Shown: positions 8,776 through 17,530, counted from the first letter of the stretch. The stretch is 64,000 nt of DNA from Chryseobacterium polytrichastri (GCF_900142445.1 NZ_FRAV01000008.1:107489-171488); one strand, 5' to 3'. Program-made: numbers and translations. Notes: generated from the sequence alone by a model not told the origin.

Positions 8776-8816
8776 AAATATTGTTTTTTATTAATTATTT
8801 TTTTATTCTCCTATTT

Positions 8817-8831
8817 ATCATTTTTTGAGAT
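8817..8831 (-). repeat. Array repeat copy 10 (right boundary)
   Basis: ATCATTTTTTGAGAT, one substitution from the core. It is the last copy; 13 bp later the unrelated attC-like element begins, so the two cassette types abut here. Confidence 0.8.
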
Positions 8832-8844
8832 TTTAATAGCAATT

Positions 8845-8980
8845 ACAACGGTTTGCAGCTTGGCGAAGTGGCGGCTTTCGAAGTAAAAATACTGAGTTTT
8901 GCCCAAAAGTTTAATCTAAGAACTGCCGTTGAATTTAGCACTGAAACCGCCATTTCGCCAAACTGCTGTTATGCGTTCGT
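8845..8980 (-). repeat. attC-like imperfect palindrome A
   Basis: An inverted repeat of ~24 bp arms: 8855-8879 (GCAGCTTGGCGAAGTGGCGG...) and 8943-8966 (...CCATTTCGCCAAACTGC), separated by a 63-bp loop. On the minus strand it is bounded by GCATAAC on one side and GTTGTAA on the other, laid out like the inverse core and core of an integron attC site. It directly follows the stop of the GHKL-ATPase gene, as attC follows its cassette gene. Its first ~39 bp are nearly identical to element B. Confidence 0.65.
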
Positions 8981-8999
8981 GCTTCTGCTTGGTCTATCG

Positions 9000-11699
9000 T
9001 CAAATTATTTGTGTCTTAATGTTTACGATTAAGTTATTAAAAAGGAGGTGATTGTCGGTTAGAATGTTTTTTGAAACCATAACTCTAACGTCTTCCCTTA
9101 AATTCACAAACAACTTCACTTCATTTGGATTAAATCTAATTTTGTCGAAAGTTGCATTGTCGTTAAGTGCAATTTTTAAATGGTCGGTAATGTTTTCCTT
9201 ATACATCAGGTTTTGTCTAATAAAGTCGGGTGTAATTTCACCATCTGAAACAGGTCGTTCAATCATGCAGATTGCAAAACGACTTGGTTTTTTAACGGCT
9301 TTTTCTGCCTGACTAACAGCAAACTTGAAAGGTTCGGTAGAACCATTGGCAAATGATTTTAGTTCTACAAACATTGACTGTCCATTTTTTGTATTCCTAA
9401 TTTCAAAATCATGTGAGCCCCAACCTTGGTGTATTATTTCCGCTTCAATACCTTCTTGTAAAAGAGCTTCTTTAAAAACCAGTTCCACGTTTTCGCCAAT
9501 TCGCTTTAAATAGTCAAAGTGTAATTTGTCTTCAAGTAGTTCTCTTGCATGTTCCATAATTCCTTCCATAGAACCAATTTGACCTACTATTTGAACCAGT
9601 TCCTTGATGGAATTTACATTATTTGAAATTGCATTGATTTCTGAATCGGAAAGATTTGATTCTGCAAGTTTGGCAAGAGATTGCAACTTTCCGCTTTGAA
9701 CAATTACAAAAGCCTGGTCTCGTTTTTCATCGTCAAAAGTTTCTAAAAATAGTTGCGGTCTATGGCTTGCAAACCATTTAAACATTTCCTTTAATTCTTC
9801 TATTTCCAAACCTGAATCATTGAACCATTTGAACGTAAGTCGTAATGCAGTTAAATATGATTTTGATTCTCTGTCGCCACTAAATTCACTAAAGCCATCA
9901 TCAATTACTTTTGCGATGCTCTTGTTGCCTTTACTTTTTTCTCTTTTTAGTAGCGTTGTGTTTATTTCAAAATCTTTATGAAGTAGGATTTCTTTATAGT
10001 CATTGCCTGTAATTAGTAAATGAATTTTAAAAAGACCATCTTCACTATCATCAATTCCTTCGTCCCAATTAATTTCATCTTTCCTATGAAGGAATTTATC
10101 AAGTTGATTTGGAATGATGCTGTATTTGTCAAGGAAATTATCATCGTATTTCAAAGTAAACTCAATGAGTTCATTAAGCCATTTTGTAGAGTCACTAAGC
10201 TTTGTTGAAAGAGTTGGCAAATCTCCAAGTTTGCTCACTTCATCAAGTAAAAAGTCAACAGTAAATTTATTTTTTGTGAAAATGCTGAAATCAATTGCAT
10301 TATACCAGTTCAAAAAATTAATTTCTTCTGGAGTTTTATTTGGTTTAAAGCCTGTAACTGATTTATAGAAACTAAGCAAAAATTGCAAATGAGTTTCTTT
10401 TTGCATCTCGTCCGCTGGAATGTATGGGAAAAGGGTGTCTTTTAAAAGAATTCTTTCCGAATAACTGTCCACAATTTTAGCGTTAAGTAATAAGTCTTTT
10501 ATTTTATCAAGGATATTAGTTTTGTACCATGTTTTATCTGTTTCATTTTTCAAATGTATTGTTGGGCAATTCAATAGGTAAAAGCAATCTTTTACAGACT
10601 CATTTGAAACATGGGTAATTAGTTTGGAAAAAGCGACAACTGCATTTTTGATAATATTTCTATTCGGAACGTCATTATTGCTAAGGTTTATCCCATCTCG
10701 TTCATTTTTTGGAATAAATGACTTTGAATTAATTACAACAGGAAAACTAAAGTCTTCCGTTCCAATCATTGGCAAAGAGCAAAATAGTTTAGTTATACTT
10801 TTAGGATAAGGTAAAATCTTTCCTTGTTGAATATTCACTATTATTTCAGTTCCTTGTTCATTGAATATTTTAAGATTTATTTCTTCGGGTTCTTCATTTT
10901 CTTTTAGCCCAATTGTTACAACGCTTACATCAACTGCATCAGTTGTTCTATTTTTTATTGAAAACCGTTTTGATTTTGATTGAAAAAAATCATTGCTCTG
11001 GTTGTCTATTGTTACAGATTGAACCTTGGGCATGAAAGCAAGAGTGTAGGGAAGTACATCGGTAACATATTCTAACCCTTTATTGACTATTTCTATTGGG
11101 TTTATATTGTCAAGATGAATAGTTAAATCGTATGTGAAAACTGTATTGAATTCTTTGGGATTATAATCTATGGTTTGGACATTTTGGTTAAGTTCTTTAG
11201 ATGAATCTTGTATTGATTTTTTAAGAGCTTCTTTATCATTGTATTGAAGTCTATTTAAATCAAACTTAAACTTTGAATATGAATCTTGTATTCTTTCAGA
11301 TTTAATTACACCTTCTACTGTGATTTTTGCTGAAAGAATATGTGTTGATATGAAGCCCGTTCCAAACTGTCCTATCATATCCTTATCTTTTAATTCTTCG
11401 CTGTCTTTTCCTGAATCAGGGGCAATTAAATTTTCTGTATCAATTGGTCTAAATGGGTTGCCGTTGTGCTTGAATATAATTTTGTTTTCTTGCAATTCTA
11501 AAATTATGTCAACTGTGTCATTGTAGTCACTTGCATTTTGTAGAAGTTCCCAAAACCACCTCCTTTGTAAATCTAAAACGTTGCTGGGAATCGGCACTAA
11601 CTTTTCAAGTAGTCTTTTAGCTGGTATATTTAATCTTTGTTGCTCTCTTGCTTCTTCTAATTCAGAATGAATGTTTTGTTGTTGGAGATTCTCGTTCAT
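9000..11699 (-). CDS. GHKL-ATPase protein with C-terminal PD-(D/E)XK/NOV-like nuclease domain
   Basis: 899 residues, cytosolic. The N-terminal ~250 residues are an Hsp90/sacsin-like GHKL ATPase: N-box ELLQNASD (E51, N55), HNGNPF (78-83) in place of the DNGxG box, and GQFGTGFIS (110-118) as the ATP lid. The middle is a large helical region without recognised motifs. The C-terminal domain has GSHDFEI (D764) followed by VELKSF (E779, K781), the spacing of a PD-(D/E)XK nuclease as in Protein NO VEIN-type domains. Such ATPase-nuclease fusions are often found with phage-defence genes. It is followed by attC-like element A and preceded by element B, so it has the form of a mobile cassette. Nuclease activity and defence role are inferred. 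Confidence 0.75.
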   Translation of the reverse strand: MNENLQQQNIHSELEEAREQQRLNIPAKRLLEKLVPIPSNVLDLQRRWFWELLQNASDYNDTVDIILELQENKIIFKHNGNPFRPIDTENLIAPDSGKDSEELKDKDMIGQFGTGFISTHILSAKITVEGVIKSERIQDSYSKFKFDLNRLQYNDKEALKKSIQDSSKELNQNVQTIDYNPKEFNTVFTYDLTIHLDNINPIEIVNKGLEYVTDVLPYTLAFMPKVQSVTIDNQSNDFFQSKSKRFSIKNRTTDAVDVSVVTIGLKENEEPEEINLKIFNEQGTEIIVNIQQGKILPYPKSITKLFCSLPMIGTEDFSFPVVINSKSFIPKNERDGINLSNNDVPNRNIIKNAVVAFSKLITHVSNESVKDCFYLLNCPTIHLKNETDKTWYKTNILDKIKDLLLNAKIVDSYSERILLKDTLFPYIPADEMQKETHLQFLLSFYKSVTGFKPNKTPEEINFLNWYNAIDFSIFTKNKFTVDFLLDEVSKLGDLPTLSTKLSDSTKWLNELIEFTLKYDDNFLDKYSIIPNQLDKFLHRKDEINWDEGIDDSEDGLFKIHLLITGNDYKEILLHKDFEINTTLLKREKSKGNKSIAKVIDDGFSEFSGDRESKSYLTALRLTFKWFNDSGLEIEELKEMFKWFASHRPQLFLETFDDEKRDQAFVIVQSGKLQSLAKLAESNLSDSEINAISNNVNSIKELVQIVGQIGSMEGIMEHARELLEDKLHFDYLKRIGENVELVFKEALLQEGIEAEIIHQGWGSHDFEIRNTKNGQSMFVELKSFANGSTEPFKFAVSQAEKAVKKPSRFAICMIERPVSDGEITPDFIRQNLMYKENITDHLKIALNDNATFDKIRFNPNEVKLFVNLREDVRVMVSKNILTDNHLLFNNLIVNIKTQII

Positions 11700-11772
11700 T
11701 AGCTTGCTTTTAGAATAAGTGTTTTGTTGGTTAATTTATTGTTATCGGGTTTAATACTGTCGTGCATGACGC

Positions 11773-11908
11773 ACAACGGTTTGGCGCTTGGCGAAGAAGA
11801 GGATTTCGAAGCGCTAAACTGTCAACCCAGCTCAAATGTTGATACGAGGCAGAAAGTTCAATTAACCACTGAACCAACTTTTTTGGCAAACGCCTGTTAG
11901 CGGTTCGG
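11773..11908 (-). repeat. attC-like imperfect palindrome B
   Basis: A second member of the family: arms 11783-11802 (GGCGCTTGGCGAAGAAGAGG) and 11874-11894 (CCAACTTTTTTGGCAAACGC...). On the minus strand it begins CCGCTAACAGGCG and ends CAAACCGTTGTGCG, again inverse core and core. It directly follows the stop of the 402-residue gene. GTTGTGC differs from the integron core GTTRRRY at one position. Confidence 0.65.
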
Positions 11909-11933
11909 TGTTTTTTTATTTCAGTTATAGTTG

Positions 11934-13142
11934 TCAAATTGTCGGAAAGTGAAAAAGCATTACTTCAACTTGAATCTTTTTTTTGCTGTCGTCTGGCAGA
12001 ATAAATTCATAGTTAATAGAATGTTCGTATGTGTCATTTATATGGCTAAAGTAATTTTTGTGTTGAGTAATTTCGGTTTTTATTGTGCTTACAATATTTG
12101 TCAATTCTTTTTGATTAACAAAAAATATTAACGCTGTCTTAGAGTCTCTGTGTGTTAAATAGCCCAAAAGTTGGTCAATAGCCTTTAAAAATTCCTTTTG
12201 ACCTTTCCAAAATTTACATTCTGCTACAAAAAGATTTGTTCCGTCTTTAGCATATTTCAAGAGAATGTCTGTCTTACCTTTTTTGTTGAATGCTTCACCA
12301 ACACCTGTAGTTGCTTCATATCTTGTTTCAAGGAATAGCAAAAAAACATCTCTTAAATCTTCTTCGTGTTTATCTTTGTAAATTGAAGGCTTTCGCTCTA
12401 TTGCTTTTCCAACATTATACAATACCTCCCTAATGTCTGCATAAACTTCTTGTTGAAGAATTGGAACTTTTTCTTTCGCTACAGTTTTGCTTGTTTCTGT
12501 CGCTGGTGTTGGAATTGCTTTTTTTACAATAGTTGGAGGAAGTAAATATTCTGTTGATTTTGGATTTACTTTCAATCCAATTTTTTCCATAAAGTCAAAC
12601 TTTTTTGAAACAACTTCTTTTCTACTTTCTATGGATTGTTGAATTAAAGTTTCAAGTCGGTCATTCCAAGGTTTAATTTCAGCGTGTATCGTTGGTAAGT
12701 TTGTACTCACCGTCCCAATGATTTTGTTTATTTCTGAAAAATATGCATTCTCATCAAATTGAGTCAATGTGATAATTGCTTTAATATTTGATTTACCAAT
12801 GACTACGTTTTTATCGAGATAAACAACTGTTGAATGGGAAGGCATACAATAGAATAAGTTGTAGTCACCTTCAAACGGAATAGTTACTGTAATCTCAACA
12901 ACGTTTCGATTATACATTTCTCCCCAATCATTCCTGATTTGTCTTGTTGTTTCTCTTGGCTGTGACGGCTCAGGTTGACCGATTATGATTGGATATATTG
13001 TGAATTCATTTTTTATTTTTTCGACAAGTTCTATAATATCCGTGTTGTCAGTTACTTCTAATTTGTCAATATGTTGTAAAAAGGATTTTCTTTGATTAGA
13101 TAACACTTCACTCAAATAATATTTTTGAAATAAGTCACTCAT
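11934..13142 (-). CDS. PD-(D/E)XK nuclease-like protein
   Basis: 402 residues. The N-terminal ~190 residues are an unrecognised alpha/beta region; a Pro/Thr/Lys-rich linker (~200-230) follows. The C-terminal domain (~235-402) is a restriction-endonuclease-like fold: RDVFLLFLETRYEATTGVGE, then GKTDIL (D292) and VAECKFW (E308, K310), the D...ExK catalytic triad, then a Q-helix-like IDQLLGYLTHRDSKTALIFF. Whole-protein homologues are generally annotated only as hypothetical. It lies upstream of the GHKL-nuclease gene on the same strand, separated by attC-like element B, so it reads as a separate cassette. DNA targeting is inferred from the fold. Confidence 0.7.
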   Translation of the reverse strand: MSDLFQKYYLSEVLSNQRKSFLQHIDKLEVTDNTDIIELVEKIKNEFTIYPIIIGQPEPSQPRETTRQIRNDWGEMYNRNVVEITVTIPFEGDYNLFYCMPSHSTVVYLDKNVVIGKSNIKAIITLTQFDENAYFSEINKIIGTVSTNLPTIHAEIKPWNDRLETLIQQSIESRKEVVSKKFDFMEKIGLKVNPKSTEYLLPPTIVKKAIPTPATETSKTVAKEKVPILQQEVYADIREVLYNVGKAIERKPSIYKDKHEEDLRDVFLLFLETRYEATTGVGEAFNKKGKTDILLKYAKDGTNLFVAECKFWKGQKEFLKAIDQLLGYLTHRDSKTALIFFVNQKELTNIVSTIKTEITQHKNYFSHINDTYEHSINYEFILPDDSKKKIQVEVMLFHFPTI

Positions 13143-13181
13143 ATTTTGTTTTCTGTTTGTTATTTACACTGACCGCTAACT

Positions 13182-13210
13182 TTTGTCTTTACGCATTGCG
13201 TAAAGACAAA
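13182..13210. repeat. Perfect 29-bp palindrome next to an attC-like core
   Basis: Arms TTTGTCTTTACGCA and TGCGTAAAGACAAA with a single centre base. It abuts GACCGCTAAC at 13171-13180, whose complement GTTAGCGGTC matches the core end of the attC-like elements (CCGTTGTGCGTCA). It may be a truncated third element or the upstream boundary of the 402-residue cassette. Confidence 0.6.
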
Positions 13211-13433
13211 CTATATGATATTGGCAAAGCCATTTATGCTACTATTTTTTGACAGCCTATTCATTTTTTTAAGGCTTTCAAAGCATAAATCTAAAAATAT
13301 AAATTTTTATCACTTAAAAGTGATTTTTTATTTTTATAGTTAAAATTTGATTAATTCACTAATGTAATAATAAGAATTATTTGGTGTTTACGGCAATCCG
13401 TATTTATACGGAAATCATATATAAAAACTTGAT

Positions 13434-14039
13434 TTATTTTTTAATTCCCATTTTTTTTATTTCTTCATCAGTATGATGATCAAGAATTTTAGCATACCTG
13501 TAAAATGTTGCCCTGGTCAATCCTAAGGGTTTGTAAATATCTTCCGGACGTAGTGTTGGATCTTTATAAATTGAGCGTAGAAGTAATAGCTTTGAAATTG
13601 TTTCTGTGGTATAACCTTTTGGCCTTCCTCCTGTTCTTCCTCTTGCTCTGGCAGATTGCAATCCTGCATTGGTTCTTTCTCTTATCAACTCCCTTTCGTA
13701 CTCAGCAAGAGAAGCCATTAAATTTAAAAATAGCCTGCCATTAATCGTTGAAGTGTCAACACCATCTACAAGACCTTTTATTATAATTCCTTTGTCACTT
13801 AAACTTAAGACAAGATCAATGATATTTTTTAAACTTCTACCCAATCGATCAAGTCGCCAAACATACAATTCATCACCTTCCCGAAATTGTTCAACCATCT
13901 TGTCAAGCTCAGGTCGATTTTTTGTAGCGCCTGAAATTTTCTCCTGATAAATTTTCTCACAACCAGCTTTTTCTAAAGCTTCAATTTGCAAATCCAAATT
14001 TTGATCTTTGGTTGAAACCCGTGCATATCCTATTTTCAT
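13434..14039 (-). CDS. Serine recombinase (resolvase/invertase family)
   Basis: 201 residues, the usual size of a small resolvase/invertase. The catalytic domain starts MKIGYARVSTKDQ with Ser9 as nucleophile; the arginine cluster is in YVWRLDRLGRS, and the E-helix follows (LMASLAEYERELIRERT). The linker ARARGRTGGRPKG leads to a C-terminal helix-turn-helix (LRPEDIYKPLGLTRATFYRY). It catalyses site-specific recombination at short inverted crossover sites, commonly in transposons or phase switches. It is alone on its strand beside the two cassette blocks. Whether it acts on them is unknown; classical cassette arrays use tyrosine recombinases. Confidence 0.9.
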   Translation of the reverse strand: MKIGYARVSTKDQNLDLQIEALEKAGCEKIYQEKISGATKNRPELDKMVEQFREGDELYVWRLDRLGRSLKNIIDLVLSLSDKGIIIKGLVDGVDTSTINGRLFLNLMASLAEYERELIRERTNAGLQSARARGRTGGRPKGYTTETISKLLLLRSIYKDPTLRPEDIYKPLGLTRATFYRYAKILDHHTDEEIKKMGIKK

Positions 14040-14101
14040 AATTTGTTACATTAAACTCATACGTCATAAATTTATGAAACTGTGTTTAGTGATACGAGAT
14101 T

Positions 14102-14299
14102 TTGAGAAAGTTAATTGAAAAAATAAGATTTCAAAGTGTGCATCTTTTAAAATCTCAAAATACTACCGTTTTCTATATGAGCTTTTATAAATCTAGTTCA
14201 GTGAAAAATAAAAATTTAGAAGATGATTTTATAAAAATATTTAATCTTAAAGAGTTTTCTGATGATCAATGGAATGTTTTTTTTAAGAAATATAATTAA
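14102..14299 (+). CDS. Doubtful small frame
   Basis: 65 codons from a TTG, or 41 from an internal ATG (MSFYKSSSVKNKNLEDDFIK). The C-terminal part (FIKIFNLKEFSDDQWNVFF) has protein-like composition, but there is no family, good start or promoter. It may be the residue of a decayed gene divergent from the recombinase. The rest of the gap to 14458 holds only fragments interrupted by stops. Confidence 0.25.
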   Translation: MRKLIEKIRFQSVHLLKSQNTTVFYMSFYKSSSVKNKNLEDDFIKIFNLKEFSDDQWNVFFKKYN

Positions 14300-14458
14300 G
14301 ATAATCTTTACCACGCCATAGGTCAATATTTACTCTTACATTAATCTGAAGGTAGGGTAGTTAAAGATTTGATATCTAATGATAAAAGAAGCGATGTTTT
14401 TTTTATAGTATAGAAATTAATTGCTGATTTTGAAAGTAAAAGGTGCAGATGAAAAATA

Positions 14459-14821
14459 TTAACTAAGCTGATAATTAGAAATCACTAATCCCAACATAAA
14501 ATGAACATAATCCTGGTCAGCAGTTTTTCTGTTAATCAGTTTGTTTTTGTAATCATAAGAATTGATAACATTAATTAATTTTTGATAGGTATCAAATTCA
14601 TCGTTTTTAATCTTTATCCTTAAATGTCCATTTCTTGTGGTTATGATATCATTATTCAGTGTTCTAACCTTAAATAAAATGTGACTAAGTTTTTGATTAA
14701 ATCGCATTTTTCCTGTATATCTTTCAACAATATTCACTTTGAATGCATCAAAAATGATAGTATTAAAAACAATATTAGAGCCTTGTTTCTGGGTATTGAG
14801 TTCAAGGGTATAATTCATCAA
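14459..14821 (-). CDS. Hypothetical protein
   Basis: 120 residues, soluble, mixed alpha/beta, Asn- and Lys-rich. It begins MMNYTLELNTQKQGSNIVF, has strand-like segments (HILFKVRTLNNDIITTRNGH, LRIKIKNDEFDTYQKL) and ends with a hydrophobic helix (FMLGLVISNYQLS). No signal peptide or known motif. It stands alone between a decayed stretch and an intergenic region on the opposite side of the GNAT gene. Probably a real gene because the composition is protein-like and the start is clean, but unplaced. Confidence 0.5.
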   Translation of the reverse strand: MMNYTLELNTQKQGSNIVFNTIIFDAFKVNIVERYTGKMRFNQKLSHILFKVRTLNNDIITTRNGHLRIKIKNDEFDTYQKLINVINSYDYKNKLINRKTADQDYVHFMLGLVISNYQLS

Positions 14822-15155
14822 TTTATTTTTTGCAAATTTAGGCAGAAGCTAAAAGAATTCAAAATAAATAAAGCCCAGATTTATCACATGAGTGTGTACC
14901 GATGGAGTTAATATGAGCTTTAATTTTTTATTCGTTCGAACCCTCATTATATACCTTGCGTTCCTAAAAATATTATCTTTGCTTACTAGAATAACTATGG
15001 ATGAATAAGTCTGGGCTGAGTTGCTTCAATTTGAGGTTCTATGTGATCATAGTACCAAATCAGGGTGTTCTGGCGATAATGAATTATCGTTGAAAAGATA
15101 GACTTTGTAAGCTTTATAATTAATTATAATATATTTTATCGTTTAAACAAATATC
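14822..15155. other. Intergenic stretch with a possible promoter box
   Basis: No gene longer than ~30 codons is seen. TATCTTTG at 14974-14981 fits the Bacteroidota -7 box TAnnTTTG on the plus strand, with a TTG about 17 bp upstream. It lies ~175 bp before the GNAT gene and could drive it with a long leader. Confidence 0.35.
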
Positions 15156-15677
15156 ATGCAGATGGAAGAGCGAAACCTTAGTGTGAAATCTGGTATATAC
15201 GTCATTAGGCAACTCGAAGAATCGGAATTTTTATTATATAAAGATATGCGGTTGGAGGCTTTAAAAGTTGAACCCGCCATGTTTAGAGTAACGGTTCCTC
15301 CAGAAACAGAGATTACTGATAATGAGTGGCAAGAAAGAATAAAAGAACCTAGAGCTGTTTTTGGACTTTATGCAGAGGATGTGCTGATAGGAATTACGAG
15401 TATTATACTTCTTGATCATGAAGAAGCTTATTTGGGACAATCTTATATTAAAAAAGTACATAGAGGAAAGGGATTATCATCACTTTTTTATAAAATTAGG
15501 ATGGATTGGGCGTTAGCAAAACGTTTGAAAAGAATTAGAGTAAGTCATAGAGAAAGTAATCTCGCATCAAAGGCTGCCAATCAAAAATTTGGCTTTAGGT
15601 ATACCCATACTGAGCCTTGTAAATGGCAGGATGGACACTCGGAGGATGTTTTGTATTATGTTTTAGATCTGATCTAA
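15156..15677 (+). CDS. GNAT-family N-acetyltransferase
   Basis: 173 residues. After ~20 residues the GNAT fold begins (YVIRQLEESEFLLYKDMRLE), with motif A at ~95-120: AYLGQSYIKKVHRGKGLSS, where (Q/R)-x-x-G-x-(G/A) is RGKGLS, the acetyl-CoA pyrophosphate loop. The C-terminal part (RVSHRESNLASKAANQKFGF) carries the Asn/Phe residues of motif B. It transfers an acetyl group from acetyl-CoA to an amine; the substrate cannot be read. The shape resembles the RimJ/RimL and small-molecule GNATs. ATG 15156 or 15162 are both possible starts. It stands alone, with no antibiotic-resistance signature. Confidence 0.85.
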   Translation: MQMEERNLSVKSGIYVIRQLEESEFLLYKDMRLEALKVEPAMFRVTVPPETEITDNEWQERIKEPRAVFGLYAEDVLIGITSIILLDHEEAYLGQSYIKKVHRGKGLSSLFYKIRMDWALAKRLKRIRVSHRESNLASKAANQKFGFRYTHTEPCKWQDGHSEDVLYYVLDLI

Positions 15678-15922
15678 CTTCATATTTTTAAGGTTGTATT
15701 TATCCGAAACTTTACAAAAATTGTTAAGTCTGTTCTTATCATTATAGAATCTTGATATAATGTTAAGCCTACGCATGTACTACATATTTGTATAATAGAG
15801 GGGATGACTTCTCCTGTTTTCTACATTAACCGTGACATTCACTGTCAAGTAGAGCCATAGCCTGCTATCTGTTTTCAATAAGTACTATTGGTCTATAAAT
15901 TATAGCCTCATTATATGAAGCT
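15678..15922. other. Intergenic, no feature recognised
   Basis: Nothing gene-like is seen upstream of the DUF3945 pseudogene. This stretch is unlike the region preceding its intact paralogue at 47256. Confidence 0.4.
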
Positions 15923-17220
15923 ATGGAAAAAAAGAAAACTCATGACACAGAAGCCATACAGAAAGTAGGGGATACTTTGCTCGTATTACATCATAAGAAT
16001 AATACGATTCGACTTGTTAATGGCGTAAATCCTCAAGGTCAGCTAAAGGAAGTATTACCTCAACATAAAGGTTCTGATGAAGTTCTTCATATTGAGGCTA
16101 ATGATGAGTCGTTTGCTCAATTCTTTTCGGATTTCTACAATCAGCTGAAAAACCCTTCTGATTTTTCATTTTTTAAGGTAACGGAATATGACGCTGTTGA
16201 AACTGCTAAGGAGCTACAGGCTTATGTTACGAATGCATCAAAGGATGAAAAGGAAGGACTTAAAGAATATGAGATATCAATAGATGCGGTAAAGGACCGA
16301 ACTGTTCAGTCTGTTGCTCAATCTTTTGATTCTAATAAAGTAGGACCTCCTTATCGGTATCAGATTGAGCAGATTAATTGGGGGATAATGGAAAAGTTTG
16401 GACTGAATCAGGAAAAGCTTGAAAAACTGAATGTAATGGAGCCTTTACTCAAAGGATATAAAACACCTCATCTGATTCCTGTTAAGATTAATTTGGGTAA
16501 AGCGATTACTATAATGGATGCAAGACTTTCGCTTCAATGTAATGATGTTGGAGAAGTGGAACCCTGCATTCATGGAATCCGTAAAGAGCCTGATCTTAAT
16601 AATGCATTCTTTGGACATATTTTTACGGTAGAAGATAAAAGGAAGCTTCTCGAAACAGGAAATATGGGGAGGATTGTTAATCTGGTTAATCCTAAGACGG
16701 ATGAGGTGATTCCTTCGGTGATTAGCAGAGATCGGCTAACTAATGAACTGGTGGCTTGGAGATCGGGATCTATTAGAGTTCCGTTGGTGATTTGTGGGGT
16801 GACTTTGAATGAAGTACATAAAAAACGCTTAAAGAAGGGAAAGTTTTGTTTATTGAAAATATGTTGTCTAAGAAAGGAACTTTGTTTAATTCGAATGTAC
16901 AGTTTAATGCAGATAAAGGCTATGTGGAGTTTTTATTTAAGAAGAATATTAAGAGTCTTAGGTTGGGAGATTTGGGGAGTAGAGGTAAAGGTGAGGTTCC
17001 GACTGTATTTAGAGGGAAGACGCTTCGTTTATGGCAGATGGATAGATTAAAGGCAGGGGAGACGGCTTATGTTGATGGATTGGTTGATGGGAACGGGAAG
17101 AAGTATCAGGGGTATTTGAGGTTTGATAAGGTGAAGGGGAGGTTGGAGTTTTCGTTTAGGAATGAGAAGAAGGAAAAGATAAATAAGAATGGTATTATCT
17201 CGAAAGGAAGGAAACTTTGA
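15923..17220 (+). pseudogene. DUF4099/DUF3945 conjugative-element protein, frameshifted
   Basis: Two overlapping frames together match, end to end, the intact 477-residue protein encoded at 47256-48689: shared segments include GLNQEKLEKL, MEPLLKGYKT, MDARLSLQ, HGIRKEPDL and TGNMGRIV. The first frame stays open to 17050 but loses similarity after KKGK at about 16843; the similarity resumes in another frame with LFIENMLSKKG and ends at 17220. A single-base loss in the AAAG run at about 16838-16846 explains the shift, since restoring one base gives G-K-V-L-F-I-E. The family is found in Bacteroidota conjugative transposons next to topoisomerase III; its function is unknown. This copy has no ICE genes around it and is a relic. 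Confidence 0.85.
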
Positions 17221-17350
17221 TGCTATATAGACCTTGTGGTTTTTGTATGTTTTTTCTTAGATGTATTTTTCTTATAAATAAAAAAATGGAGATGAGATTG
17301 CTACAGCTTTGAAAAGGTTTTAATATCTGTGTGGGTGATTTTTTTCATGC

Positions 17351-17530
17351 ATGGAATCCATAACACAAATAAAAAAAAGTCAAAACCTATCACCAGAATC
17401 ATTAGCAAGCTTTATCTCACGTGTTCCCGATAATTTTAAATCATGGCTCTCAGAAAATCTTGAGAGTTTGCAGAAGAGAAAAAGTAAGCCTTATTTCTTA
17501 AAGGAAAATAAAAATCTAATTAAGTTTTAA
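17351..17530 (+). CDS. Small ORF of 59 residues
   Basis: ATG 17351 to TAA 17530. The product starts MESITQIKKSQNLSPESLAS and continues with FISRVPDNFKSWLSENLESL, so it is helical and amphipathic, and ends in a basic Lys/Asn-rich tail. The composition is protein-like, and it follows the DUF3945 relic by 130 bp. Its last 15 bp overlap the end of the convergent minus-strand gene. It could be a complete small protein or the N-terminus of a truncated gene; no family was recognised. Confidence 0.35.
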   Translation: MESITQIKKSQNLSPESLASFISRVPDNFKSWLSENLESLQKRKSKPYFLKENKNLIKF

